Assembly: GCA_910584125.1 (NCBI GenBank)
Contig: CAJTXU010000033.1
Location: forward strand, 1-29,928
DNA: 29,928 bases
From: an uncultured Muribaculaceae bacterium
GTDB lineage: Bacteria > Bacteroidota > Bacteroidia > Bacteroidales > Muribaculaceae
Direction of reading: 5' to 3'
Part shown: positions 16,266-23,946 of the stretch, piece after piece
How positions within the stretch are numbered: the stretch's first letter is position 1
Layout of the letters: every line of letters starts with the position of its first letter
The notes under the pieces: generated by a model
Database searches by the model: none
What the model was told of the DNA's origin: nothing
What the model saw: only the letters and a program-made list of their open reading frames with translations
Program-made: the position numbers and the translations under genes

Positions 16266-16351
16266 ATCAGGACGAATCGAGACAAATCAAGATAAATCCC
16301 GATTCGTCCCGTTTCGTCCCGATTTAACAGGACGAAACGGGACGAAACGGG
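16251..16351. repeat. Right 10-bp repeat array with 22-bp hairpin
   Basis: Five decamers GAYRAATCNN (16251-16300) are followed by two inverted units (GATTCGTCCC, GTTTCGTCCC), one AT-rich unit and two GACGAAACGG units. Bases 16298-16319 pair with 16330-16351 over 22 bp with one mismatch. The array contains the stop codon of the upstream gene and reaches to one base before the stop of the convergent hdeD-like gene, so it fills the whole gap and may end transcription in both directions. Confidence 0.85.
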
Positions 16352-16921
16352 TCAGAGCATTCCGTCGGTGATGCGGCCGAGGGTCTTGAGTTTGCCGGCG
16401 AAGACGACGCGGTATACTCCGAAAGTTATCAGCGAGATGGCGAGCCAGATCCAGACGGCGATGCCGCCGGCCAGCGGGTTGGTCAGGAAGATCACGCCGA
16501 AAATCATCGTGGCGATCAGCAGCAGGACGGCGAACGCGGTCCACAGACCTCCGCCCGGAATGACGAGCGCATACGATATCGAGGTGATCGCCGAGAAGAG
16601 AATCCAGAAGCCCACGATATACATGAAGGCTATCTCGATCTGAGGCGTCGGCAGCGAGAGAAGCCATACGCCGGCGATGACCTCGAGAATACCTGTGGCG
16701 AGGCCCCAGCCCCAGTCGTTCGAGAAGCGCGAGCCGATGCACGAGAAGATGATGTAGAAAAGGCCCGCGACGATAAAGCAGATGGCGAACGCGTAGGCGA
16801 GCACTCCTATCGCTTCGGCCGGGCAGCAGAATGTCCATATGCCGAGGCCGATGCAGATGAGGCCGGTGATAAGAGGCAGCCACCAATAGCGTGACAGACC
16901 CGGTTTTGTGAAATTTCTCAT
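16352..16921 (-). CDS. HdeD-family (DUF308) membrane protein
   Basis: A 189-residue integral membrane protein with about six hydrophobic segments in three hairpin pairs (starting near residues 12, 38, 70, 96, 122 and 150), the pattern of the HdeD/DUF308 family. The Escherichia coli member is linked to acid resistance at high cell density, but no activity is known for most members. WWLPLITGLICIGLGIW near the N-terminus is a typical opening. It is transcribed away from the S41 peptidase gene. Its promoter is not obvious and its stop abuts the right 10-bp array. Confidence 0.82.
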   Translation of the reverse strand: MRNFTKPGLSRYWWLPLITGLICIGLGIWTFCCPAEAIGVLAYAFAICFIVAGLFYIIFSCIGSRFSNDWGWGLATGILEVIAGVWLLSLPTPQIEIAFMYIVGFWILFSAITSISYALVIPGGGLWTAFAVLLLIATMIFGVIFLTNPLAGGIAVWIWLAISLITFGVYRVVFAGKLKTLGRITDGML

Positions 16922-16990
16922 AGCTTATTGAGTTTAGTTAAATTAAGTTTATTCTTCTAACAACCCATAAATAAAAATGTTGGAGAGCCA

Positions 16991-17024
16991 TTGACGCATT
17001 ATTCCAATATTTTTTGTAACTTTG
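16991..17024 (+). promoter_or_regulatory. Promoter of the S41 peptidase gene
   Basis: TAACTTTG (17017-17024) matches the -7 consensus exactly. TTG at 16991-16993 could be the -33 box, although the 23-bp spacing is a little long. Confidence 0.6.
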
Positions 17025-17082
17025 CAGCGGGGGGCCGCAGCCGACACAGTGGCGGCGCGGCAGGTTCCCTATATTGATGACT

Positions 17083-18123
17083 ATGAAGAAGAGTATGATT
17101 CTGGCCGGGGCGGCGGCATGCGCGCTCGCTCTCGGCTCGTGTGCCGACCAGCCCGACTATGGCCGGCATCCCAACGACCCGTATGCCAATTTCGACGCGC
17201 TCGCCGACATCGTCGGTTCCCGCTATTGCTTCTTCTCCGAGAAGAACATCGACTGGCCTTCGCTCTGCGCCGAATATCGAGCCAAGATCACCGCGGAGAC
17301 CACTCAGGTCGACCTCTTCTTCATCATGGCCGACCTGCTCGACAATCTTGAGGACGGCCACGTCAATCTCGTCTCGCCGTTCAACACGAGCTACTATAAG
17401 AAATGGTGGACCGACTATCCCCAGGATTTCAACATGCGGACCCTCGAGGAGCACTATCTCAACTTCGGAGGCCTGCAGACCTCGGGAATGCGTTATGCCG
17501 TGATGTTGCCCGATACGATCGGCTACATCTACTACCCGTCGTTCTCGACGCCGATAGGGGAGACCAACCTCGACTACGTGCTGGCCATCCTGCAGAAGAC
17601 CAAGGGGCTTATCGTCGACATCCGCGACAACGGCGGCGGCCTGCTCACCAACGTCCCCACGCTCGTCTCCCGCTTCATCGACAAGCCCGTAACCGGAGGA
17701 TACATACGTCACAAGACGGGTCCCGGGCCGGATGATTTCTCCGAGCCGTTCAAGTTCACCTACGACCCCTGCGGTGACAGTCGCGTGAGCTACACCGGTC
17801 CGGTGGCCGTGCTCACCAACCGCAGCTGTTACTCGGCGGCCAACGACTTCGTGGCCGTTATGAAGACCCTGCCGCAGGTCGAGATCATCGGCGCACGCAC
17901 CGGCGGCGGAGGCGGACTGCCGTTCAGTTCGGAGCTGCCAAACGGCTGGTCCATACGCTTCTCGGCCTCGCCGATCACCGACCCCGAGGGCAACGACACC
18001 GAATGGGGCATAGACCCGAGCGAAGGGTGCGAGGTGCATTGCGACCCCGTCGAACTCGCCGAGGGGCGCGACGCGATACTCGACTTCGCGCTCAAGCGGT
18101 TAGCGGCGAAGAGCAAGGAGTGA
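17083..18123 (+). CDS. S41-family peptidase, lipoprotein
   Basis: Predicted envelope-anchored serine peptidase. The ATG at 17083 gives MKKSMILAGAAACALALGSC, a type II signal with the lipobox cysteine at residue 20. TTG 17074 and ATG 17077 are in-frame alternatives that add two or three residues. The 346-residue product has LEDGHVNL (about 90), DIRDNGGGLL (about 180-189), and the nucleophile region NRSCYSAANDF with Ser251. The Ser-Lys type S41 peptidases have a lysine in a GEKTFGKG motif; here that place reads GARTGGGGG, so a tricorn-like Ser/His arrangement using the DGH histidine is more likely. No PDZ domain is evident. The 3' end overlaps the convergent acyltransferase gene by 24 bp. The substrate is unknown. 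Confidence 0.87.
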   Translation: MKKSMILAGAAACALALGSCADQPDYGRHPNDPYANFDALADIVGSRYCFFSEKNIDWPSLCAEYRAKITAETTQVDLFFIMADLLDNLEDGHVNLVSPFNTSYYKKWWTDYPQDFNMRTLEEHYLNFGGLQTSGMRYAVMLPDTIGYIYYPSFSTPIGETNLDYVLAILQKTKGLIVDIRDNGGGLLTNVPTLVSRFIDKPVTGGYIRHKTGPGPDDFSEPFKFTYDPCGDSRVSYTGPVAVLTNRSCYSAANDFVAVMKTLPQVEIIGARTGGGGGLPFSSELPNGWSIRFSASPITDPEGNDTEWGIDPSEGCEVHCDPVELAEGRDAILDFALKRLAAKSKE

Positions 18124-19149
18124 CCTGACGCGGCGGTTGAGCCGCCCGGCCGTCCGCCCGAGCCATCCGCCGAACGCGTTGGCCGCCGGCGTCAGCAGCC
18201 ACGAGACGCACCAGTAGGCAAGCAGGATGCCAGCGAGCCAGAGCGCCACCGTCAGCGCGCCCGACACTCCCGGATGCGCCGCCATCATCGAGCGGTAGGT
18301 GCTTTCCATCCATTTATAGACGACCTCGCGGCCGAACAGACCGTCCTGCAGCAGGTAGCAGCCGAACGCGGCCGGGGCTATCATATTGACCGCCCGGTTG
18401 CGCAGACGCAGACGCGTGAACCGCAGGAAAAGACACAGAGACGCCCCGGCCACGAGCGGGGCGTTGTAGTTGATCCACGAATAGTCTTTCGACATCGCGA
18501 ATGCCAGCGACGTGGCGGCCGAGAAGAGAATGAATCCCGCCGTCCAGCACCATGCGGGGACCCTGTCGGTCACGGTCGTCTCGCGCCTCAGCCACGCCGC
18601 CGCGAGATAGAGCCATACGGCCTGCATTATCGTGTAACCGTTGACGTTGACATAGTTGCCGCCGATGCCGCAGCTGTAGAGCGTCAGCAGCGTGAACAGC
18701 AGAAGAAAAGAGTTGAAGGTCGTGCGGCCCATCGCCGCCATCCCCGCGTTGAGCAGCGGCGAGAGAATCATCAGAGCGCAGTAGACCATGATGAACCAGT
18801 ATCCGCCCCGGCTCACCGGGAATAGAAACAGGTCGTAGAGCGCCTTGCCGCCGACTTCGCCTCCCCATAGGGCGAGCAGTCCGACATTGAGCGCCGAGAA
18901 GAAGAATGTTATGCCGACCAGGCGCACCAGCGAGCGCAGCGTGAAACGGATGCCGAACCATCCCGAGATAAGAAAAAAGAGGTTGACCCCGCAGATATGC
19001 AGCGGGGCCAACGCTCTATATGTCTCGGTCAGCTTCAGCGTGTGGGCGAATCCGTGGTAGAAGAAATGGCCGCACACTATCATGGTCATCGCCACGATGC
19101 GCAGCAGCTCCATGTTGGAGTCGCGCCCGGACGCCGATGCGTTTTTCAT
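18100..19149 (-). CDS. Acyltransferase family 3 membrane protein
   Basis: A 349-residue polytopic membrane protein of the acyltransferase-3 family, which O-acetylates or otherwise acylates surface glycans and peptidoglycan. The opening RDSNMELLRIVAMTMIVCGHFFYHG is the family signature, with the histidine in the first membrane segment. About ten hydrophobic segments follow. The start overlaps the DUF5606 gene by 4 bp, so it is probably the last gene of the nusB operon. The 3' end overlaps the S41 peptidase by 24 bp in convergent orientation. The acceptor cannot be told from the sequence. Confidence 0.88.
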   Translation of the reverse strand: MKNASASGRDSNMELLRIVAMTMIVCGHFFYHGFAHTLKLTETYRALAPLHICGVNLFFLISGWFGIRFTLRSLVRLVGITFFFSALNVGLLALWGGEVGGKALYDLFLFPVSRGGYWFIMVYCALMILSPLLNAGMAAMGRTTFNSFLLLFTLLTLYSCGIGGNYVNVNGYTIMQAVWLYLAAAWLRRETTVTDRVPAWCWTAGFILFSAATSLAFAMSKDYSWINYNAPLVAGASLCLFLRFTRLRLRNRAVNMIAPAAFGCYLLQDGLFGREVVYKWMESTYRSMMAAHPGVSGALTVALWLAGILLAYWCVSWLLTPAANAFGGWLGRTAGRLNRRVRSLLALRR

Positions 19150-19592
19150 TCCTGGTTGCCGGTCTCTTCGGTCTCCTCGGGAGTCTCCTCCTTGGCCTCC
19201 TCCTCGGCGAACTTGTCGAAGCCGTTGGCGATAAGGATGTTATACCATGTGAAGAGCTTCTTGACATCGCTCTCGTGCACGCGGTCGCGGTCGAAATCCT
19301 CTACAATTGCGCCGAACTCGTCCTTGAAGGCGCCCTTGCGTCCTGCGAACGACTTTATGTCAATGGCCTTGCCCTCGTTGTGGGCGTATACCTTGTCGAG
19401 AATCTCGCCGAGAGGGGTGTCGCCCGATTCGGTGTACATAGCTATGTCGCCGAGCGACACGATCTTGTCGCGGCCATGGGCGGGAAAGCGACGGCCCGTG
19501 CCGAGTTCCTCAACTATCAACGAGCCTTTGCCCTGCGACAGAAGGCGGAACAGACCGGGTTTGCCGGTGATTGAAATAATTTCTCTAAGCAT
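19146..19592 (-). CDS. DUF5606-type conserved protein
   Basis: A conserved Bacteroidetes protein of unknown function, about 148 residues from the ATG at 19592 (MLREIISITGKPGLFRLLSQGKG). An upstream start at 19622 would add ten residues of AT-rich leader and is less likely. The N-terminal half is the conserved domain (KPGLFRLL, LGDIAMYT, TPLGEIL). The C-terminal 20 residues are Glu/Thr-rich and disordered. It follows coaE by 67 bp and overlaps the acyltransferase by 4 bp. It is found next to coaE in relatives, as I recall. Confidence 0.82.
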   Translation of the reverse strand: MLREIISITGKPGLFRLLSQGKGSLIVEELGTGRRFPAHGRDKIVSLGDIAMYTESGDTPLGEILDKVYAHNEGKAIDIKSFAGRKGAFKDEFGAIVEDFDRDRVHESDVKKLFTWYNILIANGFDKFAEEEAKEETPEETEETGNQE

Positions 19593-19639
19593 TTTATTTA
19601 ATGATGAATTATTAATGATCAATGATTAGGGGGTCAGAG

Positions 19640-19666
19640 TCTTAGAGACCTTAAGGACCTTAGAGT
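19640..19666. repeat. 9-bp tandem repeat across the coaE stop codon
   Basis: Three nonamers TCTTAGAGA, CCTTAAGGA and CCTTAGAGT sit end to end and include the coaE stop (19660-19662). The middle contains the palindrome CCTTAAGG. Just beyond, AATGAT occurs three times (19600-19626). No gene is seen in this 67-bp gap. Confidence 0.6.
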
Positions 19667-20229
19667 CTGTCGATCTGGGCGAGCAGCGGCGAGCGGCCGT
19701 CGTTGACGATGGTCTCGACGCGGGGGCAGTCGAGGCCGTCGAATTCGGCAGACTGGCTGCGGATGCGCGCCATCACGGCCTCGCGGGCCGAGCCGTCGCG
19801 TCGGCAGGCGCGTCTCACCCGCAGGTCGAGCGGGGCCTCCACGAGCCATATCGCGTCGCACATCCTGTCGAGTCCCGAGCTTTTCATAATGGCCGACTCG
19901 ACGAAGAACGTTCCGTCGCCGGCCTCGGCCACACGTCGCGCAATGTCGTCGCGCACCAACGCGTGTACCCTCGAGTTGAGCCAGAGCCGGTGGGCGTCGT
20001 CGGCGAAGACGCGCTCGGCGATGGCCGGGCGGCACAGCGAGCCGTCGGGCCCGATGCACCCGTCGCCGAACCGACACGCGATCTCACGCTTCAGGCTCTC
20101 CGAGCCCTCCATGATGCGCCGCGCTTCCGAGTCGCAGTCGTAGACCGTGAGACCGCGGCAGCGCAACGCCCTCGACACCACGCTTTTGCCGGCACCGATG
20201 CCGCCTGTGATTCCGATCACGAAAGCCAT
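19660..20229 (-). CDS. coaE: Dephospho-CoA kinase
   Basis: Last step of coenzyme A synthesis: ATP-dependent phosphorylation of the 3'-hydroxyl of dephospho-CoA in the cytosol. The 189-residue product has the P-loop GITGGIGAGKS at the N-terminus, YDCDSEARRIM, and the VEAPLDLRVRRACRRDG lid region typical of CoaE. The length is normal. It begins 3 bp after the ybbR gene, so they are probably co-transcribed. Its stop codon falls within a 9-bp repeat array. Confidence 0.95.
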   Translation of the reverse strand: MAFVIGITGGIGAGKSVVSRALRCRGLTVYDCDSEARRIMEGSESLKREIACRFGDGCIGPDGSLCRPAIAERVFADDAHRLWLNSRVHALVRDDIARRVAEAGDGTFFVESAIMKSSGLDRMCDAIWLVEAPLDLRVRRACRRDGSAREAVMARIRSQSAEFDGLDCPRVETIVNDGRSPLLAQIDRL

Positions 20230-20232
20230 CGC

Positions 20233-21204
20233 CTAATGTCGTACGAGCGTGTATTCCACGCTGTCGGTCTTGAGTTCGACATTGATCAGCCCCGGCGCAT
20301 GGTCGCGCACGCGCACCGGAATTCGCGAACCCCGCGTGCGGTGGGTGTCGTTATAGTCCACCACGACGTGCATCGGCACATTCTCGTTGTTGAAACGGCT
20401 CATCGGCACATAGAACGACACCGGCACCCTGTTGGGGAACAGCAGCAGACTCGCGCCGGCCGGCAGGTTCTCGACATCGACCTCGACATAAGTCTCCTTG
20501 TGGACCAACGGCTCGACCGGGACGCGCACCTTCACCTGCGAGGGCACGATCTTCACGCCCTGGATAGGCTTGAGCTTGACGTCGAACTCCGAGGTCTGCG
20601 ACAGGTCTTTCTTCACCAGCCGCTGGGTGAGCACGCGGTGCACGGTGTCGACCTCGTCGCGGTAGGAGTACACCTGGACGAAACGTGTCAGCGACACCGG
20701 CGCGCCCGAGATGATGTTGCCCGACGAGGCCGTGACGTCCGACTGCACCATCACCGGCACTCGTTTGCCCGGCTGGGTGGTGTAGTAGAGCCTGAGCGAG
20801 TCGATCGACGCCGCCGTGATCTGCGACACTCCGAGGTCGGCCTTCAGCTCGGCCGTCATGTCGGCGGCCGACAGCCTGAAGACGCCCTCGTGGGCGTAGT
20901 CGCGGAAGTTGAGGTTGACCGTCGGATGCTTCACGACGCCGCTGCGCAGGATGTTGGTGCCCTTGTCGCTCAGAGTGACGTGCAGGTCGGCCGGAGGGTC
21001 GGTGATGAACGTCACCGAGTCGGGGACGTTCTGGATGTTGAGCCGCACCTGGAAAGTCTCCGTGACGCTGTCGTTGAGGGCCAGGATGAACCAGAACACC
21101 GCGGCAATGGCCACGAAGATAAGAAACATCATGAAGTTGTGGAAGCGCGACGATGTCCGGATGCGCTTCCACTCGTTTCTGATGTCTCCGATCTTTGCGT
21201 CCAT
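20233..21204 (-). CDS. YbbR/CdaR-like domain membrane protein
   Basis: A 323-residue protein with one N-terminal membrane segment (about 24-45, FMMFLIFVAIAAVFWFILAL) and a large extracytoplasmic part made of YbbR-like repeats. In Firmicutes, YbbR (CdaR) proteins regulate the diadenylate cyclase CdaA. In Bacteroidetes the partner is not established, and no cdaA is seen here. It lies 35 bp after yajC and 3 bp before coaE in the nusB operon. Confidence 0.85.
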   Translation of the reverse strand: MDAKIGDIRNEWKRIRTSSRFHNFMMFLIFVAIAAVFWFILALNDSVTETFQVRLNIQNVPDSVTFITDPPADLHVTLSDKGTNILRSGVVKHPTVNLNFRDYAHEGVFRLSAADMTAELKADLGVSQITAASIDSLRLYYTTQPGKRVPVMVQSDVTASSGNIISGAPVSLTRFVQVYSYRDEVDTVHRVLTQRLVKKDLSQTSEFDVKLKPIQGVKIVPSQVKVRVPVEPLVHKETYVEVDVENLPAGASLLLFPNRVPVSFYVPMSRFNNENVPMHVVVDYNDTHRTRGSRIPVRVRDHAPGLINVELKTDSVEYTLVRH

Positions 21205-21239
21205 ATTCTCGGGGCTCCGCTCGGAGCCGTGCGGGGGTG

Positions 21240-21572
21240 TTACTTATTGAGATTGATTTGCTCTTTCTCCTGAGCGGGTTCGCCGGCGGGGTAGATCGAT
21301 GCCTTGTCGAACTCGAGCTCCATGCCGGGGGCCACCTCGACCATGATCGTGTTCTGCTTGATATTGCGGATGCGGCCGTGGATGCCGCCGGCGGTCACGA
21401 CGCGGTCGCCCTTCTGCATGGCCTCGCGCTGGCGCTTGAGCTCCTTCTGCTTCTTCGACTGCGGACGGATCATAACGAAATAGAAGATCGCGATCATGGC
21501 CACGATCATCAGCATGCTCGACAGGCCACCGCCCGCCCCTGCCTGCAGCAGGATTGAATTGAGTGTAGACAT
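21240..21572 (-). CDS. yajC: Preprotein translocase subunit YajC
   Basis: Small accessory protein of the SecDF-YajC complex. It is 110 residues, with one membrane segment (MLMIVAMIAIFYFVMIRPQ, about 20-38) followed by the conserved RPQSKKQKELKRQREAM and GDRVVTAGGIHGRI. It sits 28 bp after nusB and 35 bp before the ybbR gene. Confidence 0.96.
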   Translation of the reverse strand: MSTLNSILLQAGAGGGLSSMLMIVAMIAIFYFVMIRPQSKKQKELKRQREAMQKGDRVVTAGGIHGRIRNIKQNTIMVEVAPGMELEFDKASIYPAGEPAQEKEQINLNK

Positions 21573-21600
21573 ATTGTGTTGGTTTGTTTGATTGATTCAG

Positions 21601-23007
21601 TTATTTCTTGTGGAGCGTGCCCTCCTTCTGCAGGCGCGCCACGATGCCGCCAAGAAGACCGTGCACGAACTGGCCGCTGCGCGACGTGGAGTATGCCTTG
21701 GCGATCTCGATATACTCGTTGACGCTGACCGTCAGCGGCACCTTGGGGAAGTTGAGGATTTCGGCCAGGGCGGTCTCTATGACCACGATGTCCATGAAGG
21801 CGAGGCGGTCCTTGTCCCATGTGCTGCCGGCCGAGAGGGCCTCGTCGATATAGCGGCGGTAGGTCTCCTTGTCGCGATAGAGGAAGCGCATCAGCTCGAA
21901 GCCGAAGCGGGCGTCCTCGTCGTCCTTGAACTTGTCGAGCACCGCGCCGGCCGTGTCGTCCTCCTCGATGCGGCGGAAAGACTTGAGCACGAACGTCGAG
22001 AGCGTGTCGAGGTCGTCGTTCCAGAACACCGACTTGTCCTCGAGGGCCTCGAGGAAGTCGGGGTTGTCGAGGATAACGTGGCGCATCAGGTCGCGCCAGA
22101 GGCGCGCGTCGTCGTGGATGTCGGCCTGCGGCAGGCGCATGTAGTCGTTGTAGATCTCCGACTCCTTGATGGCCTTCAGAAGGCCGCGCATCATCACCGG
22201 ATCCTCGTTCATCCACGACAGCTTGCTCTGCTTGACGAAGCCCTCCAGCTGCGGGTTGGAGCGAAGCCCGGCCACGATGCGGTTGTCGACGAACTTCATG
22301 TCGGGGTTGATGTCCTGCTCGGTCTTGAGGAACTTGTGGCGGTTCTCGTCGAGGATCCTGTCCTCGAGGTCGGTGAGCTCCACGGGCAGGCAGAGCAGGC
22401 GCATGTAGAGCTCGCGCGACTTATCGAGCGCGGCCGAGAGGGCCCGCTCCACCTCCGAGATGTCGTCTTGCGAGGCCAGGAAGTTGACGAACGTGCGGTT
22501 CATCATGTCTTTCATCCGCTCGAAGCCCTTGAGAGTGTAGTTGTGGCGCTCGGAGACGAGGGCCGTCACCTCGGGCGAAGTCGCGACGATGATGTTGAAC
22601 AGGTCGCCCCACAGGTGCTCCTCGCCCGAGCCGATCTCGTTGCCCGAATCCTTGAGGTATTTCTTATAGAGGCCCGACTCCTTGACGCGTTCGGCCACCG
22701 GGGCCACCGCGCCCTGGAGCTGGAACGGCTCGGAGGCGTAACGGCTCAGCAGCGAGCGGACCGTGTCGTCGAGAAGAAGGCGGGAGATAAACCGCGTGGA
22801 AGCCAGAGGCGTGTCTCCGGGACGGCGTTCGACTGCGTTGGCCACTCTGATGAGGAGCACCAGCATGTCAAGATATAGCGAATAGGCGAATCGCTTCTCC
22901 TTGGTCGGGGCCGTGGGGTTGCTCTCGAGCGTGAATTGTTTTTCCACTAAAAGAAAGGAATACAGTGTCTGTATCACCTTGATGCGTATCAGTATGCGGT
23001 TTATCAT
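21601..23007 (-). CDS. nusB: Transcription antitermination factor NusB, long form with internal duplication
   Basis: RNA-binding factor that joins NusE/S10 on boxA in rRNA transcripts. The N-terminal INRILIRIKVIQTLYSFLL and the C-terminal DRLAFMDIVVIETALAEILNFPKVPLTVSVNEYIEIAKAYS plus the following SGQFVHGLLGG are clear NusB sequence. At 468 residues it is far longer than typical NusB (about 140) and longer than the roughly 300-residue Bacteroidetes form I recall. Residues about 71-180 and 237-345 look like copies: KESGLYKKYL (109-118) against KESEIYNDYM (281-290), LWGDLF against LWRDLM, and TFVNF against TFVLKSF. It is the first gene of the operon and has a strong promoter at 23079-23110. 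Confidence 0.92.
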   Translation of the reverse strand: MINRILIRIKVIQTLYSFLLVEKQFTLESNPTAPTKEKRFAYSLYLDMLVLLIRVANAVERRPGDTPLASTRFISRLLLDDTVRSLLSRYASEPFQLQGAVAPVAERVKESGLYKKYLKDSGNEIGSGEEHLWGDLFNIIVATSPEVTALVSERHNYTLKGFERMKDMMNRTFVNFLASQDDISEVERALSAALDKSRELYMRLLCLPVELTDLEDRILDENRHKFLKTEQDINPDMKFVDNRIVAGLRSNPQLEGFVKQSKLSWMNEDPVMMRGLLKAIKESEIYNDYMRLPQADIHDDARLWRDLMRHVILDNPDFLEALEDKSVFWNDDLDTLSTFVLKSFRRIEEDDTAGAVLDKFKDDEDARFGFELMRFLYRDKETYRRYIDEALSAGSTWDKDRLAFMDIVVIETALAEILNFPKVPLTVSVNEYIEIAKAYSTSRSGQFVHGLLGGIVARLQKEGTLHKK

Positions 23008-23078
23008 AACTCTTTATGATGATTTCAATGCGTGTTTCACGAGCGCGAGGCGCCTGGCGTCCGGCTCTAAATTATGTG

Positions 23079-23110
23079 CAAATTTAAGACTTTCCGCCGA
23101 CATAGCCAAA
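23079..23110 (-). promoter_or_regulatory. Promoter of the nusB operon
   Basis: On the minus strand this reads TTTG, 20 bp, TAAATTTG, matching the Bacteroidetes -33/-7 pattern, about 70 bp before the nusB start codon. Confidence 0.78.
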
Positions 23111-23182
23111 TATTGCGGCATAAAACGCCGCGGGCGAGTGAAAAACGGTCGTCGCGGCGCCCTGAGTTTGAAAAAATTTTGT

Positions 23183-23190
23183 TAATTTTG
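23183..23190 (+). promoter_or_regulatory. -7 box upstream of the ftsE-like gene
   Basis: TAATTTTG matches TAnnTTTG, 66 bp before the start codon at 23257. No TTG is found at the proper -33 distance. Confidence 0.5.
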
Positions 23191-23256
23191 TAGTGAAGTT
23201 TAAAACAATGGCCGTCGCGGGGCGCGCGCTCCGGGCCGGCGGAGTCAGAAAAAGAA

Positions 23257-23922
23257 ATGAGCATCATCATAGACTACAGGGGAGTGGAGGTGGACCGCGC
23301 CGAGCGCACGGTGCTGCGCGACGTGACGTTCCAGGTGTCGGAGGGAGAGTTCTGCTATCTGGTGGGACGCGTCGGCAGCGGCAAGAGCTCGCTGATGAAG
23401 ACGATGTATGCCGACGTCCCCGTGGCCTCGGGCGAGAAGGCCGAGGTGCTCGGCTTCGACCTCACGTCGATACGCAAGAAGCAGATTCCCTATCTGCGGC
23501 GCGGCGTGGGCATAGTGTTCCAGGATTTCCAGCTGCTGCAGGACCGCTCGGCGATGTCGAACCTTCGCTTCGTGCTCGAGGCGACGGGCTGGAAGTCGCG
23601 CGTCGAGATCGACGACCGCATAGCCGAGGTGCTCAAGGCCGTCGGCATGGACAACAAGGGCTACAAGATGCCCCACGAGCTGAGCGGCGGCGAGCAGCAG
23701 CGCATCGTCATAGCCCGTGCGCTGCTCAACCGGCCCCGGCTCATACTCGCCGACGAGCCCACGGGCAACCTCGACCCGCAGACCGGCTATCAGATCGTGA
23801 AGCTTCTCCACCGCCTCGCCTCCGAAGGCACGGCCGTGGTGATGGCCACCCACAACCTGCAGATGACCGAGGATTTCCCGGCCCGCGTGCTCCGCTGCGA
23901 GGACAAGTGCCTCACGTGCTGA
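23257..23922 (+). CDS. ftsE: FtsE-like ABC transporter ATP-binding protein
   Basis: Cytosolic ATPase of the FtsE/LolD class. FtsE works with the membrane protein FtsX to control peptidoglycan hydrolases during division. The 221-residue product has Walker A GRVGSGKSS, Q-loop FQDFQLL, signature LSGGEQQ, Walker B LILADEPTGNLD and the H-loop ATHN, all intact. FVLEATGW and the short length fit FtsE. No ftsX-like gene is adjacent; the partner would be elsewhere, which is common in Bacteroidetes. LolD or MacB-type ATPases are the alternative. Confidence 0.85.
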   Translation: MSIIIDYRGVEVDRAERTVLRDVTFQVSEGEFCYLVGRVGSGKSSLMKTMYADVPVASGEKAEVLGFDLTSIRKKQIPYLRRGVGIVFQDFQLLQDRSAMSNLRFVLEATGWKSRVEIDDRIAEVLKAVGMDNKGYKMPHELSGGEQQRIVIARALLNRPRLILADEPTGNLDPQTGYQIVKLLHRLASEGTAVVMATHNLQMTEDFPARVLRCEDKCLTC

Positions 23923-23946
23923 ACGCGGCCCGCCGACGGCGCCGGA

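Noticed and set aside
15261..16351. Diversity-generating retroelement, since Avd shares the four-helix-bundle fold
   Set aside because: No reverse transcriptase, template repeat or variable repeat is present in the window. Only the fold similarity remains.
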